A DNA stretch of 64,000 nucleotides from Collinsella sp. AM18-10 (GTDB lineage Bacteria > Actinomycetota > Coriobacteriia > Coriobacteriales > Coriobacteriaceae): NCBI RefSeq assembly GCF_003471585.1, contig NZ_QRJO01000001.1:248001-312000 (forward strand). Direction: 5' to 3'. Position numbers and translations under genes: made by a program. This document shows positions 19,223 to 29,185 of this stretch, one piece after another. The notes below the pieces were generated by a model. It was given only the letters and a program-made list of their open reading frames with translations. It did not search any database and was not told where the DNA came from. How positions within the stretch are numbered: the stretch's first letter is position 1; every line of letters starts with the position of its first letter.

Positions 19223-20257
19223 ATGTCCCGTACCGCCACCGATAGCACTGTCCTGCTGGGCCACGGCTCCGGCGGCCAGATGATGAAGCGCATTATCGAT
19301 GAGGTCTTTCTGGATGCCTTTGGGTCGCCCGAGCTGCTTGCGGGCAACGATGCCGGCGTCGCCGCGCTGCCCGCAAGCGGGCGAATCGCCATGTCGACCG
19401 ACAGCTTTGTGGTAACGCCGCAGTTCTTCCCCGGCGGCAATATCGGCCGCCTCGCCGTATGTGGAACCGTCAACGACGTCGCGACCTCGGGCGCCAACGT
19501 ACGCTACCTATCGTGCGGTTTTATCCTCGAAGAGGGCTATCCCATGGACAAGCTCCGCCAGATCGTTCAGACCATGGCCGAAACGGCACATGAGGCAGGC
19601 GTGAAGATTATCACCGGCGACACCAAGGTGGTCGAGCGTGGAGGTGCCGACGGCGTCTACATCAATACCGCCGGCGTGGGCGAGGTGCCCGCAGGCGTGA
19701 CGCTCAGCGGTGCCAACTGCCGGCCCGGCGACGCCATCCTGGTATCGGGTACGCTAGGCGACCACGGCATCGCCATCATGAGCCAGCGCGAGGGCCTGGC
19801 GTTTTCGAGCACCATCGAAAGCGACGCCGCACCGCTCAATCATCTGATTGCCGACGTGCTCGCCGCCGCCCCCGACACCCGCTGCTTCCGCGACCCCACG
19901 CGCGGCGGTCTGGCATCCACGCTCAACGAGTTTGCCCAGGCCAGCGGCGTTGCCATGGAGATCGACGAGGATGCTGTGCCCGTGCGCCCCGACGTGCAGG
20001 CGGCATGTGCGATGCTCGGCTACGATGTGCTGCAGGTAGCAAACGAGGGCAAGATGGTTGCCGTGGTGCCGGCCGAGCAGGCCGATGCCGCACTGACGGC
20101 CATGCGCGCCGCGCGCTACGGCGAGAACGCCGCCATCATCGGTCGCGTGCTGCCGCTTGCCGAGGGCGCCCGTCCCGCCGTGCGCGTGCGCACCGGCTGG
20201 GGCTCGACCCGTATCCTCGACATGCTCGTAGGAGAGCAGCTGCCGAGGATTTGCTAG
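19223..20257 (+). CDS. hypE: Hydrogenase maturation factor HypE
   Basis: 344 aa, PurM/ThiL-like ATPase that dehydrates the carbamoyl group on its C-terminal cysteine to a thiocyanate. The N-terminus has GHGSGGQMMKR, the core FCGTVNDVA-like VCGTVNDVATSGA, and the C-terminus ends in the obligatory PRIC. The final 57 bases are duplicated at 27288-27344 with the terminal Cys codon changed to Tyr. The gene is the last of the hyp run; hypA and hypB are not in the window. Confidence 0.96.
   Translation: MSRTATDSTVLLGHGSGGQMMKRIIDEVFLDAFGSPELLAGNDAGVAALPASGRIAMSTDSFVVTPQFFPGGNIGRLAVCGTVNDVATSGANVRYLSCGFILEEGYPMDKLRQIVQTMAETAHEAGVKIITGDTKVVERGGADGVYINTAGVGEVPAGVTLSGANCRPGDAILVSGTLGDHGIAIMSQREGLAFSSTIESDAAPLNHLIADVLAAAPDTRCFRDPTRGGLASTLNEFAQASGVAMEIDEDAVPVRPDVQAACAMLGYDVLQVANEGKMVAVVPAEQADAALTAMRAARYGENAAIIGRVLPLAEGARPAVRVRTGWGSTRILDMLVGEQLPRIC
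20201..20257 (+). repeat. Direct repeat copy 1: functional 3' end of hypE
   Basis: The last 57 bases of hypE, 53 of which match the copy at 27288-27344 in direct orientation. The two copies bracket the 7-kb PTS block. Confidence 0.85.
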
Positions 20258-20432
20258 CGGGCGAGCGCCGGCCGGCGCGGCTTCGCTCCGCCACCAGGCC
20301 GTCGTCCCGCCCTGCCCGACCCGCTGCCACCCCAAGATTGAGCGAGCCAAATGTTCACCCTGGAAATGAGCGGGGCACACGTGCGGCAGAGAGCATGTAA
20401 ATCGACGAATGCATTTCCCCCAAATATCAAAT

Positions 20433-20467
20433 AGCCCCGCGACCGGGCTGAAATCGGTCGCGGGGCT
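20433..20467. terminator. Bidirectional terminator after hypE
   Basis: Stem AGCCCCGCGACCG / CGGTCGCGGGGCT with a 9-base loop and T-rich downstream sequence. It lies between convergent hypE (+) and the small membrane protein gene (-). The rest of 20258-20492 holds no gene. Confidence 0.8.
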
Positions 20468-20492
20468 TTGCATTTTCAAGCTTTGCTGTTGT

Positions 20493-20933
20493 CTACGCTC
20501 TGAACTTTGGATACGTCAGCAGCATGAGCGCGACGCTCACGCCCAGCTGCATGAGAATCTGGCGCACGTCGCCGGCACCTCCTAACGCCGCGGCGCGAAC
20601 CAGATTGGCGACGCCGAGTGGCATGCCGCCGCCAAACCAGAGCGAAAGACTTAGCAGCACCTTGTCACCCATATCAGGCTCAAAGGGCACCGAGGCCACC
20701 ACCGCCCGATACGCTCGCACCTCAAGGAAGATCAACGCCACGATGAGCAGCAAGGTAACGAGCATCGACGCGATCGATGCAGAGGACGCCGCAGAGCCCG
20801 TAAGCTCGCCCACAGTCGCATCCATAAGTAGAACGCCCACCGCATAAATCAGTGACATGACCCCCAGGGTCGTAAGCGCCGAACGCGCCCCAACGCGCCC
20901 CGCGCCCCTAGCGCCAACGTTTCTTGCCGTCAT
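20493..20933 (-). CDS. Small integral membrane protein, unknown
   Basis: 146 aa from the ATG at 20933 (GGGAGG six bases upstream). A basic N-terminus is followed by about four hydrophobic segments (ALTTLGVMSLIYAVGVLLM, IASMLVTLLLIVALIFLEV, LLSLSLWFGGGMPLGVANL, ILMQLGVSVALMLLTYP). There is no recognisable catalytic motif, and I do not recognise the family. It lies downstream of ptsH on the same strand, but a GC-rich hairpin separates the two, so it may be weakly co-transcribed with the PTS operon. Confidence 0.65.
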   Translation of the reverse strand: MTARNVGARGAGRVGARSALTTLGVMSLIYAVGVLLMDATVGELTGSAASSASIASMLVTLLLIVALIFLEVRAYRAVVASVPFEPDMGDKVLLSLSLWFGGGMPLGVANLVRAAALGGAGDVRQILMQLGVSVALMLLTYPKFRA

Positions 20934-20954
20934 CGTTAACCTCCCTAAGCAAAG

Positions 20955-20980
20955 GGCCCGCCGGCGCGCACCGGCGGGCC
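20955..20980 (-). terminator. GC-rich hairpin after ptsH
   Basis: Stem GGCCCGCCGG / CCGGCGGGCC with a 6-base loop and a weak T-run (CTTTGCTT) on the minus strand. It probably ends or attenuates the PTS operon before the small membrane protein gene. Confidence 0.6.
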
Positions 20981-21042
20981 AATCTTTCTGGAGCCAGCCC
21001 ACCTTGGGTGGCCCAAAGCGCATCGGCGCGGCTTTTGCCCGC

Positions 21043-21309
21043 CTACTCCCCGCAGCCACTCTCGACAAGCGCCACGAGGGCATCGACGGCGGCCGCCTCG
21101 TCGGCGCCGTCGGCCGCAATCACAATCTCGCAACCGCAGATCATCCCCAGGCTCATGACCATCAAGATAGACTTGGCGTCCTTGGCGTCTCCGCCCACCT
21201 TGCCAACGGTGATCGAGCTCTCGTACTTGCTTGCCTCCTGCACAAACAGCGACGCAGGACGCGCGTGGATACCGCTCGGATTCTTGACGACCGTCGTCTT
21301 GGAAACCAT
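21043..21309 (-). CDS. ptsH: Phosphocarrier protein HPr
   Basis: 88 aa. The active-site motif GIHARPAS has His15, phosphorylated by enzyme I. The second motif KSILMVMSLGM has a serine at the regulatory Ser46 position used by HPr kinase in Gram-positives. It is encoded at the end of the cellobiose-type PTS operon, 10 bases after the GH1 gene, which is unusual because ptsH normally pairs with ptsI. It may be the general HPr or a dedicated copy. Confidence 0.93.
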   Translation of the reverse strand: MVSKTTVVKNPSGIHARPASLFVQEASKYESSITVGKVGGDAKDAKSILMVMSLGMICGCEIVIAADGADEAAAVDALVALVESGCGE

Positions 21310-21318
21310 CTCTGCTCC

Positions 21319-22866
<1,548 letters not shown>

Positions 22867-22929
22867 TCATCTCTCTTGGTTGGGTTGGGGATGCGAGCCG
22901 CAGGGCGCGACCCGCAATCGGGAGACGCG

Positions 22930-23259
22930 TTAGCGGGCGGTCAGCGCGCGCACTACGGGCATCATCTTCTTGGCCATGTGCAGCTCGGCGCTGATGGTCA
23001 TAAGCGTATCCTGGGCGTGCACGAACAGCAGGGAGTACTCGACCTCCTCGCCGCCCGCCTGGCGCTGGATCATCTCGGTCTGCGCTTTGTGCGCCTCAAG
23101 GATCTTGGCATCAGCCTCGGCAAGATGCGCGTCTGCCGCATCGAAATCGAACTCCGCCAGGGCATCCATCGCCTTGTCGATGCAGGCGCGGCCGTCGCCA
23201 GCGTTGATGATGACGTTCATCGCGACCGCAGGAACGTTGATTGTCTCATCAGCCATCAT
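22930..23259 (-). CDS. PTS lactose/cellobiose-family EIIA
   Basis: 109 aa (108 if the second ATG is used). The all-helical EIIA-Lac fold is suggested by three amphipathic helices with the active-site His81 in LLFVHAQDTLMT. It accepts phosphate from HPr and passes it to EIIB. It lies between the EIIC gene and the GH1 gene on the same strand. Confidence 0.93.
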   Translation of the reverse strand: MMADETINVPAVAMNVIINAGDGRACIDKAMDALAEFDFDAADAHLAEADAKILEAHKAQTEMIQRQAGGEEVEYSLLFVHAQDTLMTISAELHMAKKMMPVVRALTAR

Positions 23260-23352
23260 GGCCTCCTATTCTTGGGTACCGGCCGCCTCCACGGCCGGTA
23301 CTGAAACATCTGGTAGCAACTAGGCGACGAACTCTGAGTCGCCCGTAGAGGT

Positions 23353-24672
23353 TTACTCGACAGCAGCTGCGGCAGCGGCCTTGGCGGCTTCCTTGGCAGC
23401 CTTCTTGGCCGCTTTCTTTGCAGCCTTCTCGGCAGCCTGCTCTTCCTCGATCTTGCACTGGTAGTTATCGGCAGCCTTAAAGAACGGGAACCACAGAATC
23501 GCGGCGATCAGCAGGTTGACGCAGACAAGTGCGATATTGCGCACGTCTCCGCCCGACATAAAGAACGCCGAGACCGCATTGGGCAGGAAGTTCATATCGA
23601 AATTCTCGACGTGCAGGCTCGCCCAGCCCATGCTCATCCAGAGGTAGGCGTTGGCAGACAGCAGGATAGACTGCAGCACCATGGGGATGAACATAAAGGG
23701 GTTGGCAACGATCGTGGAGAAGACCAGCGGCTCGTTAATGTTGAACAGCGACGGGATAATCGTTGCACGGCCGAGCGTCTTGTTCTTCTTGGACTTGGCA
23801 AAGAGCATGTAGAAGGCCAACGGAAGCGTTGCGCCCTCGCCGCCGATCATGATGTAGCGAGTAATGCCGTACGCGTTAATGTTAGTGGGAGCGAGGCCTG
23901 CGGCATAGGCGGCCATGTTCTCGGCAAGAGCAGACTTTTGGATGGACTGCTGGATCGGCGAGAACACCCAGCCGGAGATGCCAAAGAAGTAGAAGGTGTC
24001 CATGACAAGCGGGATGGCGATGGTGCCGGGCAGCGTCTGGGCAAAGCCGGTAACGGGCGAAAGGATGATCGCGACCGCGCTAAAAACGTCGACCTGGAGC
24101 ATGTTGGTAAAGAGCCAAGCCACAAAAAGCGACAGCAGCACCGCAATGATGTTATCGAACCAGTTCTTGACGAAGTCGGGCACGAGGCTGTCCTCGGAAA
24201 AGAACGTCATGCGCGCCATGCGCTTGTAGATAAAGCCAACGACAAATCCCACGACCATCGCGGTGAACATGCCACCCGCGCCAAACTTGGCCATCTGGAA
24301 GACATAGCCCTGATCGGTGATGGTGGGGTTCATGCACAGCATAAAAGCGCCTATACCGGTAAAACCGGCAATCATGCTGCGGTCTTTGCGATCTTCCTTG
24401 ACCGCAACGTTATGCGGGATGATAAACGCCATGAACATGCCCACGAGGCCAAACGAGAACGTAGTGAGCGGCGACAGGTCGGGCAGGGCCGGGACAAAGC
24501 GACGGATAATGTTCCACAGGCTCGGGATGGCCGAGACCATGGAGAAGGGGACGATGTAGAGAACTGCGTCGGAGATAACGCCAAACCAGTAGGTTGAGGT
24601 AAGCTTGTTCATCACGGGGACGACATGCTCGGTAATCCACGCCTGGATCGCTTCCATGAACTTTTGCAGCAT
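23353..24672 (-). CDS. PTS lactose/cellobiose-family EIIC permease
   Basis: 439 aa with about ten hydrophobic segments, the EIIC-Lac domain. It starts with LQKFMEAIQAWITEHVVPVMNKL, a typical N-terminal amphipathic helix, and includes FNINEPLVFSTIVANPFMFIP near residue 325, the conserved substrate-loop region with the GxxE-like glutamate. The C-terminus carries an odd cytoplasmic tail of Lys/Ala repeats (about 30 residues) ending in a run of alanines. Gene order is EIIB, EIIC, EIIA, GH1, HPr. Confidence 0.93.
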   Translation of the reverse strand: MLQKFMEAIQAWITEHVVPVMNKLTSTYWFGVISDAVLYIVPFSMVSAIPSLWNIIRRFVPALPDLSPLTTFSFGLVGMFMAFIIPHNVAVKEDRKDRSMIAGFTGIGAFMLCMNPTITDQGYVFQMAKFGAGGMFTAMVVGFVVGFIYKRMARMTFFSEDSLVPDFVKNWFDNIIAVLLSLFVAWLFTNMLQVDVFSAVAIILSPVTGFAQTLPGTIAIPLVMDTFYFFGISGWVFSPIQQSIQKSALAENMAAYAAGLAPTNINAYGITRYIMIGGEGATLPLAFYMLFAKSKKNKTLGRATIIPSLFNINEPLVFSTIVANPFMFIPMVLQSILLSANAYLWMSMGWASLHVENFDMNFLPNAVSAFFMSGGDVRNIALVCVNLLIAAILWFPFFKAADNYQCKIEEEQAAEKAAKKAAKKAAKEAAKAAAAAAVE

Positions 24673-24683
24673 GTTGTCCCCTC

Positions 24684-25013
24684 CTAGTCTTCGTCAAGCA
24701 GGTCGTAGGCATCCTCGAGGATGCTCTCGCCGTCGAGTGCCGCGTAATAGTCGGGGTCGATGGCCATGACCTTCACGCCGTGAGATGCCACTTGAGACTG
24801 GATCTCGGGCACCTCGGAGGCGAAGTGCGGACCGAGCAGGAGGACGTCGATCTTGTCGGCGTAGTCCATAATCTCAGACTTACTGACTGCCTTGATGGTG
24901 CAGTCAAGACCCTTGGACTTTGCGACCTTGCGCATGCCTGCCGCCATAAAGCCGGTCGAGGCACCGATGCCGCAAGCGAGGAGAATGCGAACGGTGCCGT
25001 TCTCATCTGCCAT
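24684..25013 (-). CDS. PTS lactose/cellobiose-family EIIB
   Basis: 109 aa from the ATG at 25013, with GGAAAGGAG upstream. A P-loop-like ILLACGIGASTGF segment carries the phosphorylated cysteine Cys14. It is the first gene of the PTS operon. Further upstream lies the array of TTGCCGC/GCGGCAA dyads, and the divergent PRD regulator is the likely controller. Confidence 0.92.
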   Translation of the reverse strand: MADENGTVRILLACGIGASTGFMAAGMRKVAKSKGLDCTIKAVSKSEIMDYADKIDVLLLGPHFASEVPEIQSQVASHGVKVMAIDPDYYAALDGESILEDAYDLLDED

Positions 25014-25122
25014 GGGGTACTCCTTTCCCAATAAGCGGGCTCGAGGCAGCTCCGATGCCGCTGCGATCCCCGCTGTGTTCTTGGGCGCCCGTGTCGACCC
25101 GGCCGCCCTTGACCGTGACTGC

Positions 25123-25234
25123 ACTATACGCGGCGGAGGGCTCTTGCCGCCAACCGACTTTTTGCCGCATAGCGGCAAGGCAGCAGATTTTCCGCCCGCA
25201 CGGCAAGCCGGGCGATTTTCCGCTTGGGCGGCAA
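25123..25234. promoter_or_regulatory. PTS operon promoter with three dyad operators
   Basis: On the minus strand a -10 TATAGT (25128-25123) is preceded by a weak -35 (TTGGCG). Upstream are three dyads spaced about 27-28 bp: TTGCCGC-ATA-GCGGCAA (25162-25178, perfect), TTTCCGC...CGGCAA (to 25206) and TTTCCGC-TTGG-GCGGCAA (to 25234). A further half-site TTGCCGC is at 25144-25150. Regular spacing upstream of a poor -35 suggests activation by the divergently encoded PRD regulator; this is inference. Confidence 0.6.
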
Positions 25235-25315
25235 ATTAGAAAAGACACCCTTTCTTAACCTGAGATACCATGGGGCGGTACACCCTGTCTGCCGTTCATC
25301 TCTTGGAGGAAAGCC

Positions 25316-27286
25316 ATGGCGAGCGCCAAGCAGAACCGCATCAACCGCATGATCGACGTGCTCGAAAACAGCAGCTCATGGGTGTCTTCCTCGATGCTTG
25401 CCGGCCTTTTGGGCGCGAGTGAGCGAAGCATCCGCAACTATGTTGCAGAGGTCAACGAGACCGGTACGCGACATATCGAATCGTCTAAAGAGGGCTATCG
25501 CCTTGCCACGGCGGCGCCGGCTGCCGCCAGCGCTTCCGCTAGTCCTTGCGAAGGTGTCAATACCCTCCCCGCGAACGCGGACTCCAGGCGCGACTTTACT
25601 ATCTCCCGCCTTGTCAACGCATGCGATGGACTCTCCGTCTTTGATATCGCCGATGAGCTCTTTATCAGCGAGAGCACGTTTCAGAGCTCCGTGATGCCGC
25701 AGGTGCGCGCGCTCGTTCGGCAGTTCGACCTCAATGTCGAGACACACGACTACCGCATGAAACTCACGGGGCGAGAGGCCGACAAGCGCAAGCTTCTCGG
25801 CCGCATAGCCACCCACAACTCCTATGGCTATTTCACCTCAACCAAAACGCTCGAAAACATGTTTCCCGACTTTGACGTGCAGGCAACCCTCTCGAGCTTG
25901 GTCGCGATCTGCCAGCGCTCGGATCTATTTATCAACGACTACGCGCTCTCCAACCTGCTCGTGCACCTGTTAGTGATCATCATCAGGCTCACCTCGAACA
26001 ACGAGCTCAGCGAGGTGGACGGCCCCATCGATGCAGACGGCCTAGTGGCACAACTCGGGCAGCGCGAGCAGATCGTACGCTGCGCCCAGCGCATCGCCGC
26101 CTACTTTGAGAAGGAGTTTGGTTGCGCCATCCCATGCGCCGATTTTCAGCAAATCCTGCTGCTTTTGGCGCTTTCCGTCGAACGTTGCGATTTTGACGAG
26201 CTCAACCGCGAGAAGCTCTCAAGCATCATTGACCGCGATTTTGTAGACATGGTTCTGGGGATTCTCGACGAGTGCGGCAAGCGCTACAACCTACCGCGCT
26301 TTATCGACGAGCCCATGCGCCTGCAGCTCGTCCTGCATATGTTTAACGCCTACCAACGAGCCGTCTACCACGTAAGCTACCCCAACCCGCTCGCTGCGCA
26401 GATCAAAAGCGAGTACGCACCGGTCTACGATATGGCGGTCTATATCGCCCATCGCTTCTCGACGGCCATGGATATCGAGGTAGGCGAGAACGAAATCGCG
26501 TTTATCGCCTTTCACATCGGCGCCTATTTTGAGAAGTTCTCCGCACCCGACGGCGCCATCACCTGCACGGTCATCATCGAGGAGTATCACGACTTTGCGC
26601 GCAGGCTTGTCGACGACCTTAAGGCCGAGTTTGGAGACGACATCAGCGTTGTTGCCGTGAGAAGCTGTGATAGCTACCTGGCCGATCCTCCCGAGAGCGA
26701 TGTGGTGGTCACTACGGTCGACGTGCCGGTTTGTGGCGGTAGCACCAAGATCTTGATCGGGCCCATCCTCACTAAACAGAACGTGCGAAAGATCCGCGAC
26801 CGGCTTTGTGCCATCCAAGAGCGGCGACGGCGCCTCTACGCTCAGGGCCTTTTGGGGCACCTGCTGCGGCCGGAGCTATTTATACGCAACATAGACGCGG
26901 TTGACGCCACAAGCTGCATCGACCGAATGGGAGAGCTTTTGGCTGCTCAGGAGCTCGTAACGCCCGAATTTATCGCCAACGTGCATCTGCGCGAGAACGT
27001 CTCATCGACAGCGTTTACTGACTGCCTTGCCATACCCCATGCGATCTCGGTGTATCCCAAGCGCTCGTTTATTGCCGTGGTCCACAATGACGCCCCGATT
27101 CCTTGGGGACGCCACGACGTGCGATTTGTGCTGCTTATAGGTACCGCGCAGGAAGACATGGGGCTCTTTAGAGATGTGCTCGACCTGATTATCGAAGTGT
27201 TCTCCTCGGTAGAGACCACGATGAGGCTCATGCAGACCGACACCTTCGAAGAGTTTCTGGCTGCGTTTACGCACGATATCGGATAA
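25316..27286 (+). CDS. PRD-containing PTS-responsive transcriptional activator (LicR/MtlR type)
   Basis: 656 aa. Layout: N-terminal helix-turn-helix (about 5-60) and a second HTH-like region (FDIADELFISESTFQSSV, about 105-165), two PTS regulation domains (about 190-300 and 300-405), a Gat-type EIIB-like domain (about 415-505) and a C-terminal EIIA-Fru-like domain with H575 in CLAIPHAISVYP. Such proteins sense sugar through phosphorylation by HPr and their EIIB, and activate the linked PTS operon. It is divergent from the EIIB gene. Its stop codon is followed within two bases by the displaced hypE-end repeat. Confidence 0.9.
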   Translation: MASAKQNRINRMIDVLENSSSWVSSSMLAGLLGASERSIRNYVAEVNETGTRHIESSKEGYRLATAAPAAASASASPCEGVNTLPANADSRRDFTISRLVNACDGLSVFDIADELFISESTFQSSVMPQVRALVRQFDLNVETHDYRMKLTGREADKRKLLGRIATHNSYGYFTSTKTLENMFPDFDVQATLSSLVAICQRSDLFINDYALSNLLVHLLVIIIRLTSNNELSEVDGPIDADGLVAQLGQREQIVRCAQRIAAYFEKEFGCAIPCADFQQILLLLALSVERCDFDELNREKLSSIIDRDFVDMVLGILDECGKRYNLPRFIDEPMRLQLVLHMFNAYQRAVYHVSYPNPLAAQIKSEYAPVYDMAVYIAHRFSTAMDIEVGENEIAFIAFHIGAYFEKFSAPDGAITCTVIIEEYHDFARRLVDDLKAEFGDDISVVAVRSCDSYLADPPESDVVVTTVDVPVCGGSTKILIGPILTKQNVRKIRDRLCAIQERRRRLYAQGLLGHLLRPELFIRNIDAVDATSCIDRMGELLAAQELVTPEFIANVHLRENVSSTAFTDCLAIPHAISVYPKRSFIAVVHNDAPIPWGRHDVRFVLLIGTAQEDMGLFRDVLDLIIEVFSSVETTMRLMQTDTFEEFLAAFTHDIG

Positions 27287-27287
27287 A

Positions 27288-27344
27288 GGCTCGACCCGCA
27301 TCCTCGACATGCTCGTGGGAGAGCAGCTGCCGAGAATTTACTAG
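27288..27344 (+). repeat. Direct repeat copy 2: displaced 3' end of hypE
   Basis: 53 of 57 bases match 20201-20257. In the hypE frame it reads GSTRILDMLVGEQLPRIY and then TAG, so the essential C-terminal Cys is replaced by Tyr. It begins one base after the PRD regulator's TAA and encodes nothing on its own. It marks the other boundary of the 7-kb block. Confidence 0.85.
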
Positions 27345-27467
27345 GGCGGAATTGCACGGCTGGCGCGATGTGGCTTGATATCCCTGGAGATGTTCAGATT
27401 CCAGCCACGCCAGACGCGTAAGCCCAGTATTATGAGGTGCGTTTTAAACCCAATGACGGGAGCTTTC

Positions 27468-28136
27468 ATGGCAGCAGCTTTTTCCACCGTGATCTTTGAC
27501 CTTGACGGCACCATCCTCAACACGCTCGAGGACCTGGCGGCCGCCGGCAACCATACCTGCGAGATGCACGGCTGGCCCACGTTTGCCGTAGACGAGTACC
27601 GCTACAAGGTGGGAAACGGCATGCTCAAGCTGGTTGAGCGCTTTATGCCCGCCGAGTACGCGGGCGACAGCCGTATGTTTGAGCAGACGCTTGCCGAGTT
27701 TAGGGCTTACTACGGCGAGCACAAGGAGGACCACACCGCACCGTACGCCGGCACGATCGAGATGCTCGACCGCCTGCGCGCCGCGGGTGTGCAGCTTGCC
27801 GTGCTCACTAACAAGGACCACGTCTCGGCCGCTCCGCTTATCGAGAAATACTTTGGTTCCGAGCGCTTTGCGCTGGTGCAGGGCCGCGTCGATGCGCTTC
27901 CTCCCAAGCCCGAGGCACCTGTTACGCTGCATGTGATGAAAGAGCTAGGCGCCGACCCGGCAACCACACTCTATGTGGGCGATTCCAATGTCGACGTCCT
28001 GACCGGTCACAATGCCGGCCTCAAGAGCGCCGGTGTCAGCTGGGGCTTCCGCGGCCGCGCAGAGCTGGAGTCCGCCGGCGCCGACTACGTGGTGGACACC
28101 CAAGACGAGCTCTCGGCGCTGATTCTGGGCGAGTAG
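27468..28136 (+). CDS. HAD-family phosphatase (phosphoglycolate-phosphatase-like)
   Basis: 222 aa from the ATG at 27468; an upstream in-frame reading overlaps the hypE-end repeat and lacks an RBS. HAD motifs I-IV are present: DLDGTILNT, LTNKD, K in PKPEAPVT and VGDSNVDVLTGHNAG. The helical cap between motifs I and II is of the Gph/PgmB type. Substrate could be phosphoglycolate, a sugar phosphate or pyrophosphate. Confidence 0.88.
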   Translation: MAAAFSTVIFDLDGTILNTLEDLAAAGNHTCEMHGWPTFAVDEYRYKVGNGMLKLVERFMPAEYAGDSRMFEQTLAEFRAYYGEHKEDHTAPYAGTIEMLDRLRAAGVQLAVLTNKDHVSAAPLIEKYFGSERFALVQGRVDALPPKPEAPVTLHVMKELGADPATTLYVGDSNVDVLTGHNAGLKSAGVSWGFRGRAELESAGADYVVDTQDELSALILGE

Positions 28137-28177
28137 CGGGGCTGTCGCTCAACACGGCTGGATAGATTCTGTCGCGC

Positions 28178-28350
28178 GGAAAGCGCATCCCGTTTTGCCG
28201 CCTCAGAATGGGATGCGCTTTCCGGTTGAGCCTTGTCGGGGAAACAGCATCCCGTTGTGGAGCAATATTCCGGGTCGCACTTTCCGCAACCCACCCCATC
28301 CGGAAACCGCGACCCGGAATTCGGCCAAAAACCGGGTCGCATTTTCCCGA
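28178..28350. repeat. Family E tandem hairpins (GGGATGCGCTTTCC / CCGGGTCGC type)
   Basis: Hairpin 28178-28223 pairs GGAAAGCGCATCCC with GGGATGCGCTTTCC. A second hairpin pairs CCGGGTCGC (from 28270) with GCGACCCGG (to 28317). A third arm CCGGGTCGCATTTTCCCG ends at 28349. A degenerate copy is at 6385-6432. No gene in this stretch. Confidence 0.65.
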
Positions 28351-28375
28351 GCATTTGATGCGGCGTTGATACAAG

Positions 28376-28431
28376 GAGTGTCCCCAACTGCCGGCAGAAA
28401 AGGAACGTCCCCAAGTGCCACCTCAATGACT
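28376..28431. repeat. Partial family A repeats
   Basis: GTGTCCCCAACTGCC, then GGAACGTCCCCAAGTGCC, then CAATGACTACC. The same phrases occur at 36658-36692 and 42592-42620. They directly precede copy 2 of the 172-bp element. Confidence 0.5.
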
Positions 28432-28436
28432 ACCAT

Positions 28437-28608
28437 GGCAACGCCGCAGGTAGAGGACGGGCAGCGAGCGGGCACCAGAGCGAACAAATTGGCATGAAAA
28501 GAGGACGGCATAGACCTTCTGGTCATGCCGTCCTCTTTGAATGACAAGTTGTCGCTCTGGTGCCCGCGCAGCGTCGGGCAGTTACGGCGTTTGGTAAAAC
28601 GACGTAAC
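28437..28608 (-). repeat. 172-bp multi-hairpin element, copy 2
   Basis: Same fold and length as copy 1. The outer stem uses CCAGAGCGA / TCGCTCTGG. The inner stem is changed to AAAGAGGACGGCAT paired with ATGCCGTCCTCTTT around GACC-TTCT-GGTC. The terminal hairpin is GTTACGGCGTTT-GGTA-AAACGACGTAAC with one mismatch. It lies 20 bases past the stop codon of the minus-strand lipoprotein gene. Confidence 0.7.
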
Positions 28609-28627
28609 GAACTACCGCGTAACTCCC

Positions 28628-29185
28628 CTAGCTCATCATGGCATTCATCATCTCGTTGGTTGCGGAATCGTCGGCAGACCACTCGCCGTCGTCATTGCAG
28701 GAATACTTGAAGGTGACCTTGGTGTCCTTGGTCTTAGCAGCCTTGGTCACATCGACCATAACCTGACCGGCCATCTTGTACAGCTCGTCATCGGAAGGCA
28801 TCGAATCGAGCGCGGCGACCTTCTCCTGGTACTGGGTGGCAAAATCCTCAACGATCTGGTTCATGGACTTGCAGGTGATGGTGACCTCGGCAGTTGCGGT
28901 GCCCTTGTCCTCGTCGACCGTCACGTCACCGATCTTGTAGTCAAAACCCTCGAGATAGCTCTTGGCGTACTCCTTGGGATCGATGCCCAGCTGCTCGAAC
29001 TCGTCGCCCGAGGCCTCTTCCAGGCCGGCGAGGAAGTCGTCGCCACCGTTCTTGACCTCGTCAAACTGCGTCGTAAGATCCTCGGTGATGAGCTCCTCAA
29101 CCGAAGGACCTCCGCAGCCGGAAAGCACAACCACGCACGCGACCAGAACAGCCATCAGGGGCGCAAGCAGCAGCTTCTTCTTCAT
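28628..29185 (-). CDS. Secreted lipoprotein, unknown function
   Basis: 185 aa from the ATG at 29185 (GGGAGGA upstream). A classic lipoprotein signal (MKKKLLLAPLMAVLVACVVV) ends in the lipobox LSGC with Cys24. The mature part is acidic and has a repeated pattern of EDLTTQFDEVKNG and YAKSYLEGFDYKIGDVTVDE, reminiscent of DUF5105-type lipoproteins; I am not sure of that family. It is expected to be anchored to the outer face of the membrane. It is monocistronic, with the 172-bp element downstream. Confidence 0.8.
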   Translation of the reverse strand: MKKKLLLAPLMAVLVACVVVLSGCGGPSVEELITEDLTTQFDEVKNGGDDFLAGLEEASGDEFEQLGIDPKEYAKSYLEGFDYKIGDVTVDEDKGTATAEVTITCKSMNQIVEDFATQYQEKVAALDSMPSDDELYKMAGQVMVDVTKAAKTKDTKVTFKYSCNDDGEWSADDSATNEMMNAMMS

